A DNA stretch of 64,000 nucleotides from DATAWK01 sp036267255 (GTDB taxonomy: Bacteria; Acidobacteriota; Terriglobia; Terriglobales; Acidobacteriaceae), in assembly GCA_036267255.1 (NCBI GenBank), contig DATAWK010000043.1:372001-436000 (forward strand). The letters run 5' to 3'. Shown here piece after piece: positions 16,540-25,642 of this stretch (position 1 is its first letter; every line of letters starts with the position of its first letter). The notes below the pieces were generated by a model. The model made no database searches, was not told the DNA's origin, and was given only the letters and a program-made list of their open reading frames with translations. The translations under genes and the position numbers were made by a program.

Positions 16540-17238
16540 TCAAAGACGTGCGGAACGCGGAAGTTCCGCAGCCCGTTCTCGAATACGTTCCATGCGGCGA
16601 GTCGCCTGTTCAAAATACGTCGAGTCGAGCTCAATACCTAGATACTGACGCCTGCAGAGCGTCGCGGCGGCACAAGTGCTGCCACTACCCGCAAATGGAT
16701 CGAGGACTAACTCTCCTGGGAGGGTGAAGCTACGCACCAGCGGAGCGAGCGCCTGGACGGGCTTTTGCGTGGGATGCAGCTTGTTGCCGCTATAGGGCAT
16801 GTCGATGACATCCGGGACGGGCTTCGCCGGTAGCGGCGGATTGCCTTTGGCGAGCAGATAAGCCTGTTCGTGGCGATAGCTGAGGAACCGCGCCTTCGAG
16901 CTGTACGTCTTGCGAAAGACAATATGACCGACAGGACGGAAGCCTGCGCTTTTCCACGCCGCAAAGAACGCATCGACCTTCGTCCAGCCATAGAACATGA
17001 CTGCCACGCGATCCTGCTTCAGTATGCGATAGGCTTCGCTCATGGCGGGCCGGAGCCAGGCGTCATTCGTATCGTTCTGGATGGAGCGACCCTCACGATC
17101 ACGGTAGCTGACCAGATAGGGTGGATCGGTAAGGATCAGGTCTACGCTGTTAGCTGGCATTTCGCCCATCTTCTCGATGCAGTTGCCATGAAGGATGCTG
17201 TTGACGGGAAGTTGCTGCTGGATGATTTGGGTGTTCAT
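16540..17238 (-). CDS. DNA methyltransferase, beta class (N6-adenine or N4-cytosine)
   Basis: 232 residues. The catalytic DPPY (38-41) precedes the S-adenosylmethionine motif FAGSGS (182-187), the order of beta-class amino-methyltransferases. KLHPTQKP is also typical. No restriction enzyme is nearby, so it is an orphan enzyme that probably masks sites on the element or acts in regulation. The start at 17238 follows CGGAGTG; a longer frame to 17283 has no ribosome site. A repeated hairpin element (17283-17453) lies just upstream. Confidence 0.92.
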   Translation of the reverse strand: MNTQIIQQQLPVNSILHGNCIEKMGEMPANSVDLILTDPPYLVSYRDREGRSIQNDTNDAWLRPAMSEAYRILKQDRVAVMFYGWTKVDAFFAAWKSAGFRPVGHIVFRKTYSSKARFLSYRHEQAYLLAKGNPPLPAKPVPDVIDMPYSGNKLHPTQKPVQALAPLVRSFTLPGELVLDPFAGSGSTCAAATLCRRQYLGIELDSTYFEQATRRMERIRERAAELPRSARL

Positions 17239-17282
17239 GATGTCACTCCGTTTTGTGTGGTCTCCCGAGGGGTCGGGGCACA

Positions 17283-17453
17283 CTGCGCGAAGCGACGTGA
17301 GAGGGTCAGGCTTCCAAGGTCAAGGGACGCTTTTGGGGAGGGACCCGAAGAAAGTTTTCGTGCTCTCCTGCGAAAAGTTTGTTGGGCGAGGAACCGAAAA
17401 AGCAGAGGACCGCCGTGCCGCTGGACGACGGTAAAACCCCGAACGCGTGCCCG
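17283..17453. repeat. hairpin repeat, copy A
   Basis: This spacer shares ordered blocks with 25643-25848: CCAAGGTCAAGG (17314-17325 here), GAGGAACCGA (17388-17397) and CGCCGTGCCGC near 17411. Between the first two lies a long imperfect hairpin at 17344-17386, with TTTTCG/CGAAAA at its top. It sits 5' of the methyltransferase gene, between that gene and the relaxase stop. Confidence 0.65.
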
Positions 17454-17505
17454 ACACAGCGGAGATCACAGCTATCCAGGAAGTGAGCACTGAACCTCAA
17501 TTAGA

Positions 17506-20500
17506 TCAGCGTCCACGCCCGTAACTTTGGATGGATAAATCGGGAGTTGGAAGCGACACACTCTTGTCGATGCCGACCTGCGGTACCAGTCTGTTGAGCG
17601 ACTTCTCCTGAGCCAAGCCGTAGTCGTCTGAGGTGTAGAGGCTGAGGTCGTGCGTGTGGCCCGAAAGGCGGGAAAAATCGTGCTGGTGTTGAGCGAGCAA
17701 CGCCGCCTCTCCTGTCACAATCACCCTGTTGGCTCCGCGCCGCGGCATTCTATCTGCGGCATATCCATAGTCGATCATCCGCGCCTGTTCCTCCGATAGT
17801 GCAACGGATTTTCCGTGATCTGTGCGAATGCTCAAGGTGTTGTCATTGCGGACTTCCTCCACCGCCGCAAAATCACCGGCACGAAGCTGGGACTGTTGGA
17901 GGATAGCTGTGAACCGTATACGCTCTCCCTCGGAGATTTCCCGTTGCTCTTCGCGGTAGATTGAGCTGTGGTCGGTCTGTCGGCGGAGGAGCGCTGGATT
18001 GTAGGTGACCTCATTCCCATCACGGGTGACGACGGTGAGACGATTTGCCTTCGCATCGACCGACAGCACTGTCACGTCGCTATTATCCGCAATGCCGTGT
18101 TCCGCGGGGCTGCCCGTTTTGTAGTGAATCTTATCTCCCGGACTGTAGTTGGCAGCCACGCGGGGATTGTCGAGGTGCTGTTCCACCCAGACAGGCAGCG
18201 CATGGCTCTCTGGTGAGAGCCTGCCCTGCTGGTGTAGCTCATCCCGAATGAGGCGGGTCAGCTCTCGCCTCTCGCTGGCATCGGGAGCGAGGACTACGGC
18301 GCGATCTTGCTGTGAGACGTAGGCGAGTGCAACCGAAGCCAGCCGGTGTTCCGAACTGGCATACACATGGACGTGCCCTCGCTCCTTGAGTATGGCCGTC
18401 CCCGTGACCGGATCGTTTTCGCGGAACGCGGTGACGGCGCGCTGTGTATCCGATTTGGATGATGGCGGCGATAAGTCAATAGCCGCCGTCTTCGAGATGT
18501 CGGTGGCGAGTCGTCTGCCGAGCTGTTCTGCATCATTCGTATAAATTCGGGCATCTTCCGATGCACGGGAGATGGCGACGTAAGCCAGCCGCGAGTTGAT
18601 AAGAGAACGCGGCCCTTCGGTATCGAAGTGGGCGAGCACTCGCCCGGCTGTCAAACCCTGCGAGCTATGCGACGTCACCGCATAACCGTGATCGAACTGA
18701 CGTACGCGCGCGGTATCAAAGGTGACTGTCCGCTTCTCTTTGCCGTCCATCAGCACAGTCATACGCCCGTCTTCGATGTACTTGATTATGCCGAGATCCC
18801 GATTGGAGATGCCAAGTTCCTTGAGAGATGCAGTGAACTGTATCCGATCCGCGGCAGCGAATTCGCGCTCTTGTTCATGGAACACGTTGACGCCACGCAG
18901 ACGGCGTGGATCGTAGGCCAAGGTCGTACCATCGGCCAGGTTCACGGTGAGGAGATTAGCGCGGGCATCGACGACTCGGACGGTGGCGAAGCTACCGCGT
19001 TCGATCCCGTTGGCTTTACTGCCGGAGCTGTACTGGATGACGTCGCCTGGATTGTAGCGGGCCGCCCAGGTACGATCCGCTCCGGTCATGTCGGAGCGAT
19101 GGGAAAGTGTGCGGAAGGTCTCTCCGTTGACACCCAATTTCCCCTCTTTGAGCAATTCGGCGCGAACGGCATCGTTGATCTCCTGGCGGCTGCGGTTATC
19201 GGGAGAAACGACGATAGTGTTCTCAGGGTGAGCGGCATAGTCTTTCGCAATCGCCGCGATACGCTCGCGCCGGTCGGAGACCTCCGTGATACGTCCCTGC
19301 TCACGAAGCAAGATTATGCCTTCATTGGTCTCATTTTTCGACAGATGCTCGACTGCCTTGAGCAAACCAGGGTCCTTTTGCCTCATGATGCGGTCAAGTT
19401 GCGAGGTTTTCATGCCTGCCTCCTGCATTTGTTGAAAGGGACGGCCGGCGTCTACGCCCTGATGCTGGGCGGTATCGCCGATCACCAGTACGCGGTCATC
19501 CGCATTCAGCTTTGCGAGAAATTCCCGCATCTGGCGAGTGCTCGCGAGGCTAGATTCGTCGAGCATATAAAGATGCCGCGCGTTGGGCGACTGGTTCACG
19601 CTCCGGGCGAGGAAGCTCTGTAAGGTGGAGGCTTCGGTTCCGGCTTCCCGGAGCTGCGCAGCGGCGCGCGAGGTAGGAGCAAATCCCTCCACAACAAAGC
19701 CGCTCTTTTCTGCTCCCTCGCGGATCGACTGAAGCACGCTCGTCTTCCCGGTTCCTGCCCGTCCCTCCAGTCCGTGGATGCGGTCGGTGGAGTTCAAAAC
19801 TTCCTCGATGACCCGCCGTTGCGAGTCGTTGAGAAAGTCTCGTGACTTCGCCTGTTCCTGTGCCAGTTCCGCGCTCGTGATGGGCGCGACGGCGTTCTTT
19901 CCCGTCTGTACCTGGGCGATGTTGGCACGTTCTGCAGCGATGGTTTCTGGCGTCGTAAAGCTACGAGCGGACGCATACTTGTGGCCTTCTACGGAGAGAA
20001 AATCGCCGCGTTGGTGACGCGCCTCGAACTCCGCGCGTACCTGTGGATACGTGGTCATCCCCATGCCACGTCGAAGCGCATCGCGGAGCAGGGCGCGCTC
20101 ATCCAGAACAGCTTCCCGCTCAAAGAGACTGCTCCGTGCGTAGGTGACGGCTTCGCGAGCATGGGCGACGCGGTCTGGGTTGTGTTCCTGTGTTTGCGCT
20201 CGTTTGCGGGCCTCCTCAACAATGCGCCGCGGCTGATTGCCGAACTCGGCAGCGACCTCCTGATGTGCCGCGAGCACCTGGGCAGGTGTCAGGCTGTGCT
20301 TCTTTTCGCGCGTTGAACGGGCGGCGATCTCGGCCGCTTCCGGGCCGGAGACGCCGCGACGCTCCATCTCTTCCTTGATTTTCTCCCGTCGCTGGCTAGA
20401 GGCTTTCAGATATTCCGGCGTATAGCCTTTGATCTCCGGAGCGCCGCTTTCACCCGGCTGGATCTCATAGCCGAGCGTACGCAGCCGGTACATCAATTCG

Positions 20501-21144
20501 GACTGGTACACGGCCGACACAAAGTTCTGACTTTCAAAGAACGGTTGCTCCTGTAAAGCGCGTGCTGTTCCGTCATCGCGTTGGGTCACATTGAAGATGA
20601 CAGCGTGCGTGTGGAGCTGCGGTGCGGCATAGCCGTCAACGGGACGGGCGGTATCGTGCTCGAACTTGGCGACAAGAAATCGGCCCGTCTGTTCGGCTGG
20701 TTTGTTACCGCCGAGACGTGCGTGGGTGTATTTCTCCAACTCGTCTAAAGCGGCTGCGACTGCTTCCCGATGCGCGACGCGAATGCGCTCATCGCCACCA
20801 ACCAGCGCGGTGAGGGATACAGATTTCGCCGGCGCAAACATCGCATCCCACCCAGCGCGATGGGCCACAGCTTTGGTAGTGGAACCATCGGGATTTTTGT
20901 ACTCGGTGGCGACACGATGACGTACCATTTGCGTATCGGTGAGAGGATGTCTTCCTTCCGTGAGACGGGAAAACTCCAGAGCGGAGACTTCCTCGGACAG
21001 TCCCAACGAAGCCGCAAGTTTGCCCTGCCACTCGCCTTTCACCGTGTCGCCTTGAGCGTAGTAGCTCTGTGTGGGCGAGGTGTAATCGAGCTGGTGATAG
21101 TTCTGTGCCTGGGCAGCGTTGAGTGGTTTGGAGATATCGAGCAT
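17506..21144 (-). CDS. traI: MobF-family relaxase-helicase (TraI/TrwC type)
   Basis: 1212 residues. The relaxase domain has candidate catalytic tyrosines Tyr16, Tyr21, Tyr28 and Tyr29, and a histidine metal triad of His163 plus His178-x-His180 (PQLHTHAV). The helicase part has Walker A GRAGTGKT at 461-468, a Walker B-like LDESSL and late motifs TSHSSQGLT and YVAISRA. Two related beta modules follow. It nicks oriT, stays bound to the 5' end and unwinds the plasmid strand. Its position after the coupling protein and accessory protein copies the trwA-trwB-trwC order of plasmid R388. A 3-nt gap separates it from the coupling protein. Confidence 0.96.
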   Translation of the reverse strand: MLDISKPLNAAQAQNYHQLDYTSPTQSYYAQGDTVKGEWQGKLAASLGLSEEVSALEFSRLTEGRHPLTDTQMVRHRVATEYKNPDGSTTKAVAHRAGWDAMFAPAKSVSLTALVGGDERIRVAHREAVAAALDELEKYTHARLGGNKPAEQTGRFLVAKFEHDTARPVDGYAAPQLHTHAVIFNVTQRDDGTARALQEQPFFESQNFVSAVYQSELMYRLRTLGYEIQPGESGAPEIKGYTPEYLKASSQRREKIKEEMERRGVSGPEAAEIAARSTREKKHSLTPAQVLAAHQEVAAEFGNQPRRIVEEARKRAQTQEHNPDRVAHAREAVTYARSSLFEREAVLDERALLRDALRRGMGMTTYPQVRAEFEARHQRGDFLSVEGHKYASARSFTTPETIAAERANIAQVQTGKNAVAPITSAELAQEQAKSRDFLNDSQRRVIEEVLNSTDRIHGLEGRAGTGKTSVLQSIREGAEKSGFVVEGFAPTSRAAAQLREAGTEASTLQSFLARSVNQSPNARHLYMLDESSLASTRQMREFLAKLNADDRVLVIGDTAQHQGVDAGRPFQQMQEAGMKTSQLDRIMRQKDPGLLKAVEHLSKNETNEGIILLREQGRITEVSDRRERIAAIAKDYAAHPENTIVVSPDNRSRQEINDAVRAELLKEGKLGVNGETFRTLSHRSDMTGADRTWAARYNPGDVIQYSSGSKANGIERGSFATVRVVDARANLLTVNLADGTTLAYDPRRLRGVNVFHEQEREFAAADRIQFTASLKELGISNRDLGIIKYIEDGRMTVLMDGKEKRTVTFDTARVRQFDHGYAVTSHSSQGLTAGRVLAHFDTEGPRSLINSRLAYVAISRASEDARIYTNDAEQLGRRLATDISKTAAIDLSPPSSKSDTQRAVTAFRENDPVTGTAILKERGHVHVYASSEHRLASVALAYVSQQDRAVVLAPDASERRELTRLIRDELHQQGRLSPESHALPVWVEQHLDNPRVAANYSPGDKIHYKTGSPAEHGIADNSDVTVLSVDAKANRLTVVTRDGNEVTYNPALLRRQTDHSSIYREEQREISEGERIRFTAILQQSQLRAGDFAAVEEVRNDNTLSIRTDHGKSVALSEEQARMIDYGYAADRMPRRGANRVIVTGEAALLAQHQHDFSRLSGHTHDLSLYTSDDYGLAQEKSLNRLVPQVGIDKSVSLPTPDLSIQSYGRGR

Positions 21145-21147
21145 GGC

Positions 21148-23229
21148 CTATGTCTCCCGGATGAGTGCGGGGCCGTGCAGGGATTCTTCTTCCTGCTCCT
21201 CATCCTCCATCTCAATGCCCTCTGATACCGTTGTCGACCGATCCTTTTCATTGGTTGGTGGCGCAGTTTCGGCACTGGGCCACGGGATTGGGGCGCGTTC
21301 TTGTCCGTGAGCCGAATCGGCTTCTGAGGTATCAGTGAGCCCGTCGGGTTCCGGGGATTCAGGGTTAGGGGAAACCTTCAGGACACGCGGCTCCAAAGTG
21401 TCAGGATCGAAAGTCATGCCGCCATCTGCAGCGTTACGCGGAATGAACGCGGGCGTGGACGTGGGCAGGTCCATGTAATCGAACGCGAAGCGTGCGACAT
21501 CGTTCGCGAGCTTAAGGTAAGCGTGCCGGTCGTCCAATCCGCTGATCTCCGAACCCATGACAAGGGACTCGACCTGGCGTTCTACCGTAAAGTTATGGCC
21601 CGAGCGCGTGCCGTCGAACTTGGTCTCTTTCAGGCGCTCGATTTCGACCTTGCCGATCGCTTCCGAGATCCACTCCGCAGCCTTTGGTTCGGCGGTCTTC
21701 ATGAAGATTTTGGTAGCCGGCTGCGAGAGCATGACCTCGGCCAGATGGCCATAGATCACCTCAAGCTGTGCCTTGCCCTGAAAGCCGAGAATGAGTGGGT
21801 TTTTCGACTTTCTGTTCTCTGTTATCGCGGTGTTGAGCTGCGGGAGTTTCTGCAAGCTGGCGAGCTCGTCGATCACAAACCAGACCGGCTTCTGGCCGGG
21901 TTGTGGAGTGGTCAATAGGCGCATGACGAGCAGGTCAATCCAGAGTGAATGCAGAGGACGAAGCGTGTCGCGTTCGGGTGGACGGGACGTAATGAAAATC
22001 CAACCCTGCCGCTTCTTCGACCAAGTGCGCGCGTTCCAGATCGGGCGTTTCTCATCCCGTTCCGGCAGAAGCCGGAAGCACTTTGCAACCAGGCCAAGCG
22101 ATGAAAGAACGCCTGCGCGCTGCGGTCCGGCCTTCCTATCTATATAGAAGGCCATCTCGGTTCCTTCGACCCGCTTCATCAGCTCCGCATCGCTTGCCAT
22201 CCATGCCGCAAGCTGATGCGGTGTCGGCCCGAGTTTGAGCAAATGCGCGAAGATTTGAGCGGGGGTTTCATGAAAGAATTCATCTACTTTGTCCGTCTTC
22301 GGCTGGTAGAGTGACGCTGCGATGGCATCCGCTTCCGCATTCGATTCCATCTCCTGTGCTGGCCCCCAATAGGGGCAGCGTGCATCCAGCGGATTGAGCA
22401 CGATGTCTCCTCGCTGGGCGTCATAAAATCGTTGGATATACTCGCAGGCAGGATCGTAGATGATGGCGGAGTCGCCCCGCCCACGAATCTGGCGAAGGCA
22501 CTGCATGATTAATTGCGTCTTCCCAACCCCGGTGTCGCCCATGAGCTGAAGGTGCTGGGCCTCTTTGCGGAGTGGAATCCGCATCATCCGGCCTGATTCC
22601 GTGGTCTTGAACCCGAGACCGTCACCTTTCTGGGCCTTATTGAATTCGTTCGGATCGAGCATTCGAGGACCGCGCAGGATGCGGCCGTACTTCATTTCCT
22701 TGAACCGCTGAATGTCCTTTGGAATAGCCAGAACGAGGAGCAGAATCAGGCACGCGCCACTTTCTATAAAGCTGACCGAGAATGTTCCCCAGAGACTTTT
22801 CCCGTCGTAGATGGCATCGTGGAGCCAGCGATACATGGAGACATCTGCGAGCTTTTCCTGCGGCCCACGGAATGGAAAGCTGTAGCCCTGAAGCTGCGCC
22901 AGTTCCGAGAGCGTGAACGGCATAATCTTGCCATTTGGGAGCTTCATTTTCCCTGGCGCGAAATCTACAGGGAACGCAAGGCGCGGTCTGACTTTTGCCC
23001 CGCCGAGATAGAGCAGCCGGTAGCTCTGATGGGCATGAATGGTGCTGCCGACACCGGTCCGAGCGTAGTCCAGAAAGTATGCCTTCTGGAGCGATGGCAG
23101 TTGGAAGGCATATCGCTGCCAGGAGAATATGCACGTCAGAAGGAAGGCCGCAGCGATTGCGCTGTAGCTCATGATCGGCATGTGCGGCGGCCAGATGATC
23201 GTCTCTTTTCTACCCCACTGTGTTGCCAT
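21148..23229 (-). CDS. type IV coupling protein (TraD/TrwB/VirD4 type)
   Basis: 693 residues. Membrane segments at about 18-36 and 155-170, then the hexameric ATPase domain with Walker A GDTGVGKT at 231-238 and Walker B WFVIDELASL. The N-terminal periplasmic insert between the two membrane segments is longer than in many VirD4 proteins. It links the relaxosome to the secretion channel. It overlaps the accessory protein gene by 20 nt and is followed by the relaxase. Confidence 0.95.
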   Translation of the reverse strand: MATQWGRKETIIWPPHMPIMSYSAIAAAFLLTCIFSWQRYAFQLPSLQKAYFLDYARTGVGSTIHAHQSYRLLYLGGAKVRPRLAFPVDFAPGKMKLPNGKIMPFTLSELAQLQGYSFPFRGPQEKLADVSMYRWLHDAIYDGKSLWGTFSVSFIESGACLILLLVLAIPKDIQRFKEMKYGRILRGPRMLDPNEFNKAQKGDGLGFKTTESGRMMRIPLRKEAQHLQLMGDTGVGKTQLIMQCLRQIRGRGDSAIIYDPACEYIQRFYDAQRGDIVLNPLDARCPYWGPAQEMESNAEADAIAASLYQPKTDKVDEFFHETPAQIFAHLLKLGPTPHQLAAWMASDAELMKRVEGTEMAFYIDRKAGPQRAGVLSSLGLVAKCFRLLPERDEKRPIWNARTWSKKRQGWIFITSRPPERDTLRPLHSLWIDLLVMRLLTTPQPGQKPVWFVIDELASLQKLPQLNTAITENRKSKNPLILGFQGKAQLEVIYGHLAEVMLSQPATKIFMKTAEPKAAEWISEAIGKVEIERLKETKFDGTRSGHNFTVERQVESLVMGSEISGLDDRHAYLKLANDVARFAFDYMDLPTSTPAFIPRNAADGGMTFDPDTLEPRVLKVSPNPESPEPDGLTDTSEADSAHGQERAPIPWPSAETAPPTNEKDRSTTVSEGIEMEDEEQEEESLHGPALIRET

Positions 23230-23626
23230 TGGTGGACTCCTTTTCTGCTTGTTGCATGTATTGCTGCATTACTTCCTCTGCGGCTTTGTGCTTCTCTTTC
23301 CGCACCATCGTCATGGCTTCGGTGATCCATGCTGGAGAGACCTTCTCGCCTAGCGCGAGCGGCTTAAGAAGGTTCACCAGCAACATCCGTGTTGCGATCA
23401 ATTCAGTGAACACGGCGTCGCCGCCCGCTCTCCGCGCTTCGCGCAAGAGAACGTCGCGCGCCCATTCACTCAAGGATTTCGCTTCCGCGCGAGCGTTTCT
23501 CTCAAGTTCCTGCAACTCCTGGCGGGTAACTTTGGCGCTTGCCACGAAGGTTCTGCCAGAACGTCCGTGAGACCGGCTGGTACGCCGCTCAAGGTCAATG
23601 TGCGATGTGTTGGTGTTGGTCCTCAT
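23210..23626 (-). CDS. relaxosome accessory protein (TrwA/MobC-like)
   Basis: 138 residues: a basic, Ser/Thr-rich N-terminus, a ribbon-helix-helix-like segment (TFVASAKVTRQELQELERNARA) and SLSEWARDVLLREA, the signature common in mobilisation proteins, then a helical C-terminus. By analogy with TrwA of R388 it should bind oriT, help the relaxase nick and repress its own operon. The gene begins about 10 nt from the first TGCGGTAGAC site, which fits autoregulation. Confidence 0.82.
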   Translation of the reverse strand: MRTNTNTSHIDLERRTSRSHGRSGRTFVASAKVTRQELQELERNARAEAKSLSEWARDVLLREARRAGGDAVFTELIATRMLLVNLLKPLALGEKVSPAWITEAMTMVRKEKHKAAEEVMQQYMQQAEKESTNGNTVG

Positions 23627-23637
23627 GGGCCTCCGCG

Positions 23638-23730
23638 TGCGGTAGACGATAGGAGACTGAAAGTTACTTATTGTCTACGGTCGGCTTGTAAGCTGCTGTT
23701 GTTCAATGCGGTAGACCATGGTCTACCGCA
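23638..23730 (+). other. oriT: putative origin of transfer (oriT), R388-like
   Basis: TATTGTCT at 23669-23676 equals the core of the R388 nic site; cleavage would fall between 23676 and 23677. A small hairpin (GACT/AGTT around GAA) lies just 5' of it, where R388 has its nic-proximal hairpin. GTAGAC/GTCTAC at 23643-23648/23673-23678 form an inverted repeat. A 24-bp perfect palindrome at 23707-23730 is built from TGCGGTAGAC and its complement, and a third copy of that decamer starts at 23638. The order oriT, accessory protein, coupling protein, relaxase matches R388, with the mobilisation genes entering last. Confidence 0.75.
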
Positions 23731-23840
23731 CGCCTCAAAACACGCCCATCCGAGGGATGGAGTGTCAATCTTCCTCCGGTGCGTAGCACCGTTGTGGCTC
23801 TGCCACAGATATGGAAGCGGGATCATGCTTTCGATCCCGC
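23731..23840. other. hairpin-rich spacer beside oriT
   Basis: Several short perfect hairpins follow the oriT palindrome: CCATCC/GGATGG near 23746-23760, CGGTGC/GCACCG at 23777-23791, TGTGGC/GCCACA at 23793-23807 and GCGGGATC/GATCCCGC at 23817-23840. The last overlaps the stop of the next leftward gene and may end its transcription, although it lacks a T-run. Confidence 0.5.
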
Positions 23841-24149
23841 CACGATTGCTGGCGTTTGTGCTGGCAATGATGCGGAGGTAGCGGGCTTCTTCGTGCCCGG
23901 CTCGACAGCATCATTTCCATTGCCTCGACGAACGCGAAGTGTCGGCGTAATCCGCTGTGCTTCGGGCGACTTCAGGAACTCCTGAAAGTCGCGGTCTTTA
24001 GTGAAGACATAGGCAAGTGCCTGCTCCACAACTTCGTCTGCGGATGCGTGGATGAAAGCGGCGTACTGATCGACCTGTGAAGCGGTCGAGTCAGTCAACC
24101 GAATCGAAGCGCTGAGGTGACGGGTTTGGGTGACTTCAAGTAACGGCAT
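23823..24149 (-). CDS. small putative DNA-binding protein (ribbon-helix-helix-like)
   Basis: 108 residues. The segment SASIRLTDSTASQVDQYAAFIHASADEVVEQAL has the strand-helix-helix pattern of CopG-type proteins, with a Pro/Ala-rich disordered tail. The family is not recognised. The gene stands between the primase gene and oriT, in the leftward transcription unit. Ribosome site AAAGGAG precedes the ATG. It may control the replication or transfer genes. Confidence 0.6.
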   Translation of the reverse strand: MPLLEVTQTRHLSASIRLTDSTASQVDQYAAFIHASADEVVEQALAYVFTKDRDFQEFLKSPEAQRITPTLRVRRGNGNDAVEPGTKKPATSASLPAQTPAIVAGSKA

Positions 24150-24172
24150 GGTGTTCTCCTTTGGTAGTGGAA

Positions 24173-25120
24173 TCAGGCAATCTTTCTGCGGGCGACCATC
24201 CGCTGTGCGGTGGCCGCAATCTCCCGCGCGCGGGCAGAGCAGAGTGCGGTGGGAAGCTCAAACCGCCGACGTTCTGAGAGCATTGTGATTACGTCATCGA
24301 TCGGTGCCCCTTCAAGAAACCATTGACGCGCAGAAGCAATATCAATCGTCCGCTGCGCGTAGTAGAGCGGATTGGGTTTGTCCGAGCGACGCGACGCCAG
24401 CTCATGTGTCAGCTTGCCGGCGTCTTTGCCCTGGGCAAGCTCATGACAGGCCCACGCCCAATCCTGTTCCGAATAGCTGTCTTTCCGGGAGGCACTAAGC
24501 CGCGCGTTCCCGCGCAGCGGCAGCGCGGCAATCGCCGGAACATCCGGCAAACGGAAGTCCGCAGGACTGTAGGTTGCATCGGATGGATATTCGACCGCGA
24601 CGCAGTAAGCGGGAGAATACTTCCGATTGAGGAAACCGGGGACGCGGAGCACCCGGTTGCAATCGGTGCAGGCAGGATCACCTCCGAACGCGATGGTGAG
24701 TTGCTTGAGCGTGGTTTCCTGCGCTGCGAAATCGAATCCCTCAACCCGCCAAAGCGCCTGGTATTTGCCGGGAGATGTCGAGAGGATGACGAACGGAAAG
24801 GGCACGTTGTCCGATGCCCGCAGCGCAGCGAGCCGGGCATCGCCGTCCCAATCGATATCTATATATAGATGGCGTACAGAAGCGATGCATTCTTTGGTGC
24901 GCTTGCGGCTGCCGGGGCGAAGCGGATTGGCAGCCACGTAAATGTTCGCACCGTTGTGGTTTTCATGCGCGAGCCAGCCGAGGTAACGAGGAGCGAGCGC
25001 CTGCTCCAGCGTGACGACACGCTGCTGCGTTTTGACAGGGCTCTCCGTGCGTAGCAGGAGAGCAATCGTCGAACCCGGAGCGAAGCAACGGGTGAGAAAG
25101 TCTTTGGCTGTTTCGTTCAT
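24173..25120 (-). CDS. RepB-like DNA primase
   Basis: 315 residues resembling the RepB-type primase family of plasmids (small archaeal-eukaryotic primase fold). The metal-binding acidic pair is Asp88-x-Asp90 in LYIDIDWDG. Other segments are STSPGKYQALWRVEG, DPACTDCNRVLRVPGFLNRK and SEQDWAWACHELAQG. It probably primes the complementary strand after transfer or during element replication. The start at 25120 follows GGAGGT; the longer frame to 25135 would place the ribosome site inside the gene. Confidence 0.85.
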   Translation of the reverse strand: MNETAKDFLTRCFAPGSTIALLLRTESPVKTQQRVVTLEQALAPRYLGWLAHENHNGANIYVAANPLRPGSRKRTKECIASVRHLYIDIDWDGDARLAALRASDNVPFPFVILSTSPGKYQALWRVEGFDFAAQETTLKQLTIAFGGDPACTDCNRVLRVPGFLNRKYSPAYCVAVEYPSDATYSPADFRLPDVPAIAALPLRGNARLSASRKDSYSEQDWAWACHELAQGKDAGKLTHELASRRSDKPNPLYYAQRTIDIASARQWFLEGAPIDDVITMLSERRRFELPTALCSARAREIAATAQRMVARRKIA

Positions 25121-25176
25121 CTGAATTACCTCCATCCGTCCTTATTGCGAGCGCGATGTCACGGGTCTTAGCAGCA

Positions 25177-25207
25177 GAAGAAGTCCGGCTCGATGCCGGA
25201 CTTCTTC
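25177..25207. terminator. perfect 13-bp hairpin after ssb
   Basis: GAAGAAGTCCGGC (25177-25189) and GCCGGACTTCTTC (25195-25207) pair perfectly around TCGAT, just after the ssb stop. No T-run follows on either strand, so it may be a processing or stability hairpin and not a classic terminator. Confidence 0.55.
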
Positions 25208-25223
25208 GGTGAAAGGAAGCGGC

Positions 25224-25598
25224 CTATGCGGCCGCTTCCTCGGTGATCTCTTCGTCGTCTTCCACGGCCGCCTTGGCGGCACGGTCCAGCTTGAGAATCG
25301 AGCTCACCCGAACCTCCCAGACGGTCTGCTCTGCGTTGGTCTTGGTGCTCTCGTACTTGCGGCTGCGGTATTCGCCCTCGACTAGGATGTGAGCGCCCTT
25401 GGCCAGCTTGGCGGCGAACTCACCGAGCTTGCCGAAGACGACGCAACGGTGCCAGTCGGTGTGCTCGATGTACTTGCCGTCCTTCTTGTAGGAGGACTTG
25501 GTTGCGAGGGAGAGAACGGTGAGGCTGCGGTCGTTGTTGGTGCGAACTTCTGCGTCGCTGCCGAGGAATCCGATGAGGGTGACTTTGTTCGAGTACAT
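25224..25598 (-). CDS. ssb: single-stranded DNA-binding protein
   Basis: 124 residues with the SSB OB fold: NKVTLIGFLGSDAEVR, HTDWHRCVVFGKLGEFA, GAHILVEGEYR, then a short acidic tail. It lacks the usual DDDIPF end, which normally recruits partner proteins, and ends in EEAAA. It probably coats the transferred strand. The start at 25598 has GGAGAT upstream. Hairpin repeat copy B lies immediately 5'. Confidence 0.93.
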   Translation of the reverse strand: MYSNKVTLIGFLGSDAEVRTNNDRSLTVLSLATKSSYKKDGKYIEHTDWHRCVVFGKLGEFAAKLAKGAHILVEGEYRSRKYESTKTNAEQTVWEVRVSSILKLDRAAKAAVEDDEEITEEAAA

Positions 25599-25642
25599 GG
25601 TGGTGATCTCCGTTTCGTTGAATTTCCCGTATCCTGCTCGGG

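Noticed and set aside
17306..17500. Frames in the two hairpin repeats whose translations resemble each other
   Set aside because: The likeness follows from the shared DNA blocks; no ribosome sites and the stems interrupt any plausible fold.
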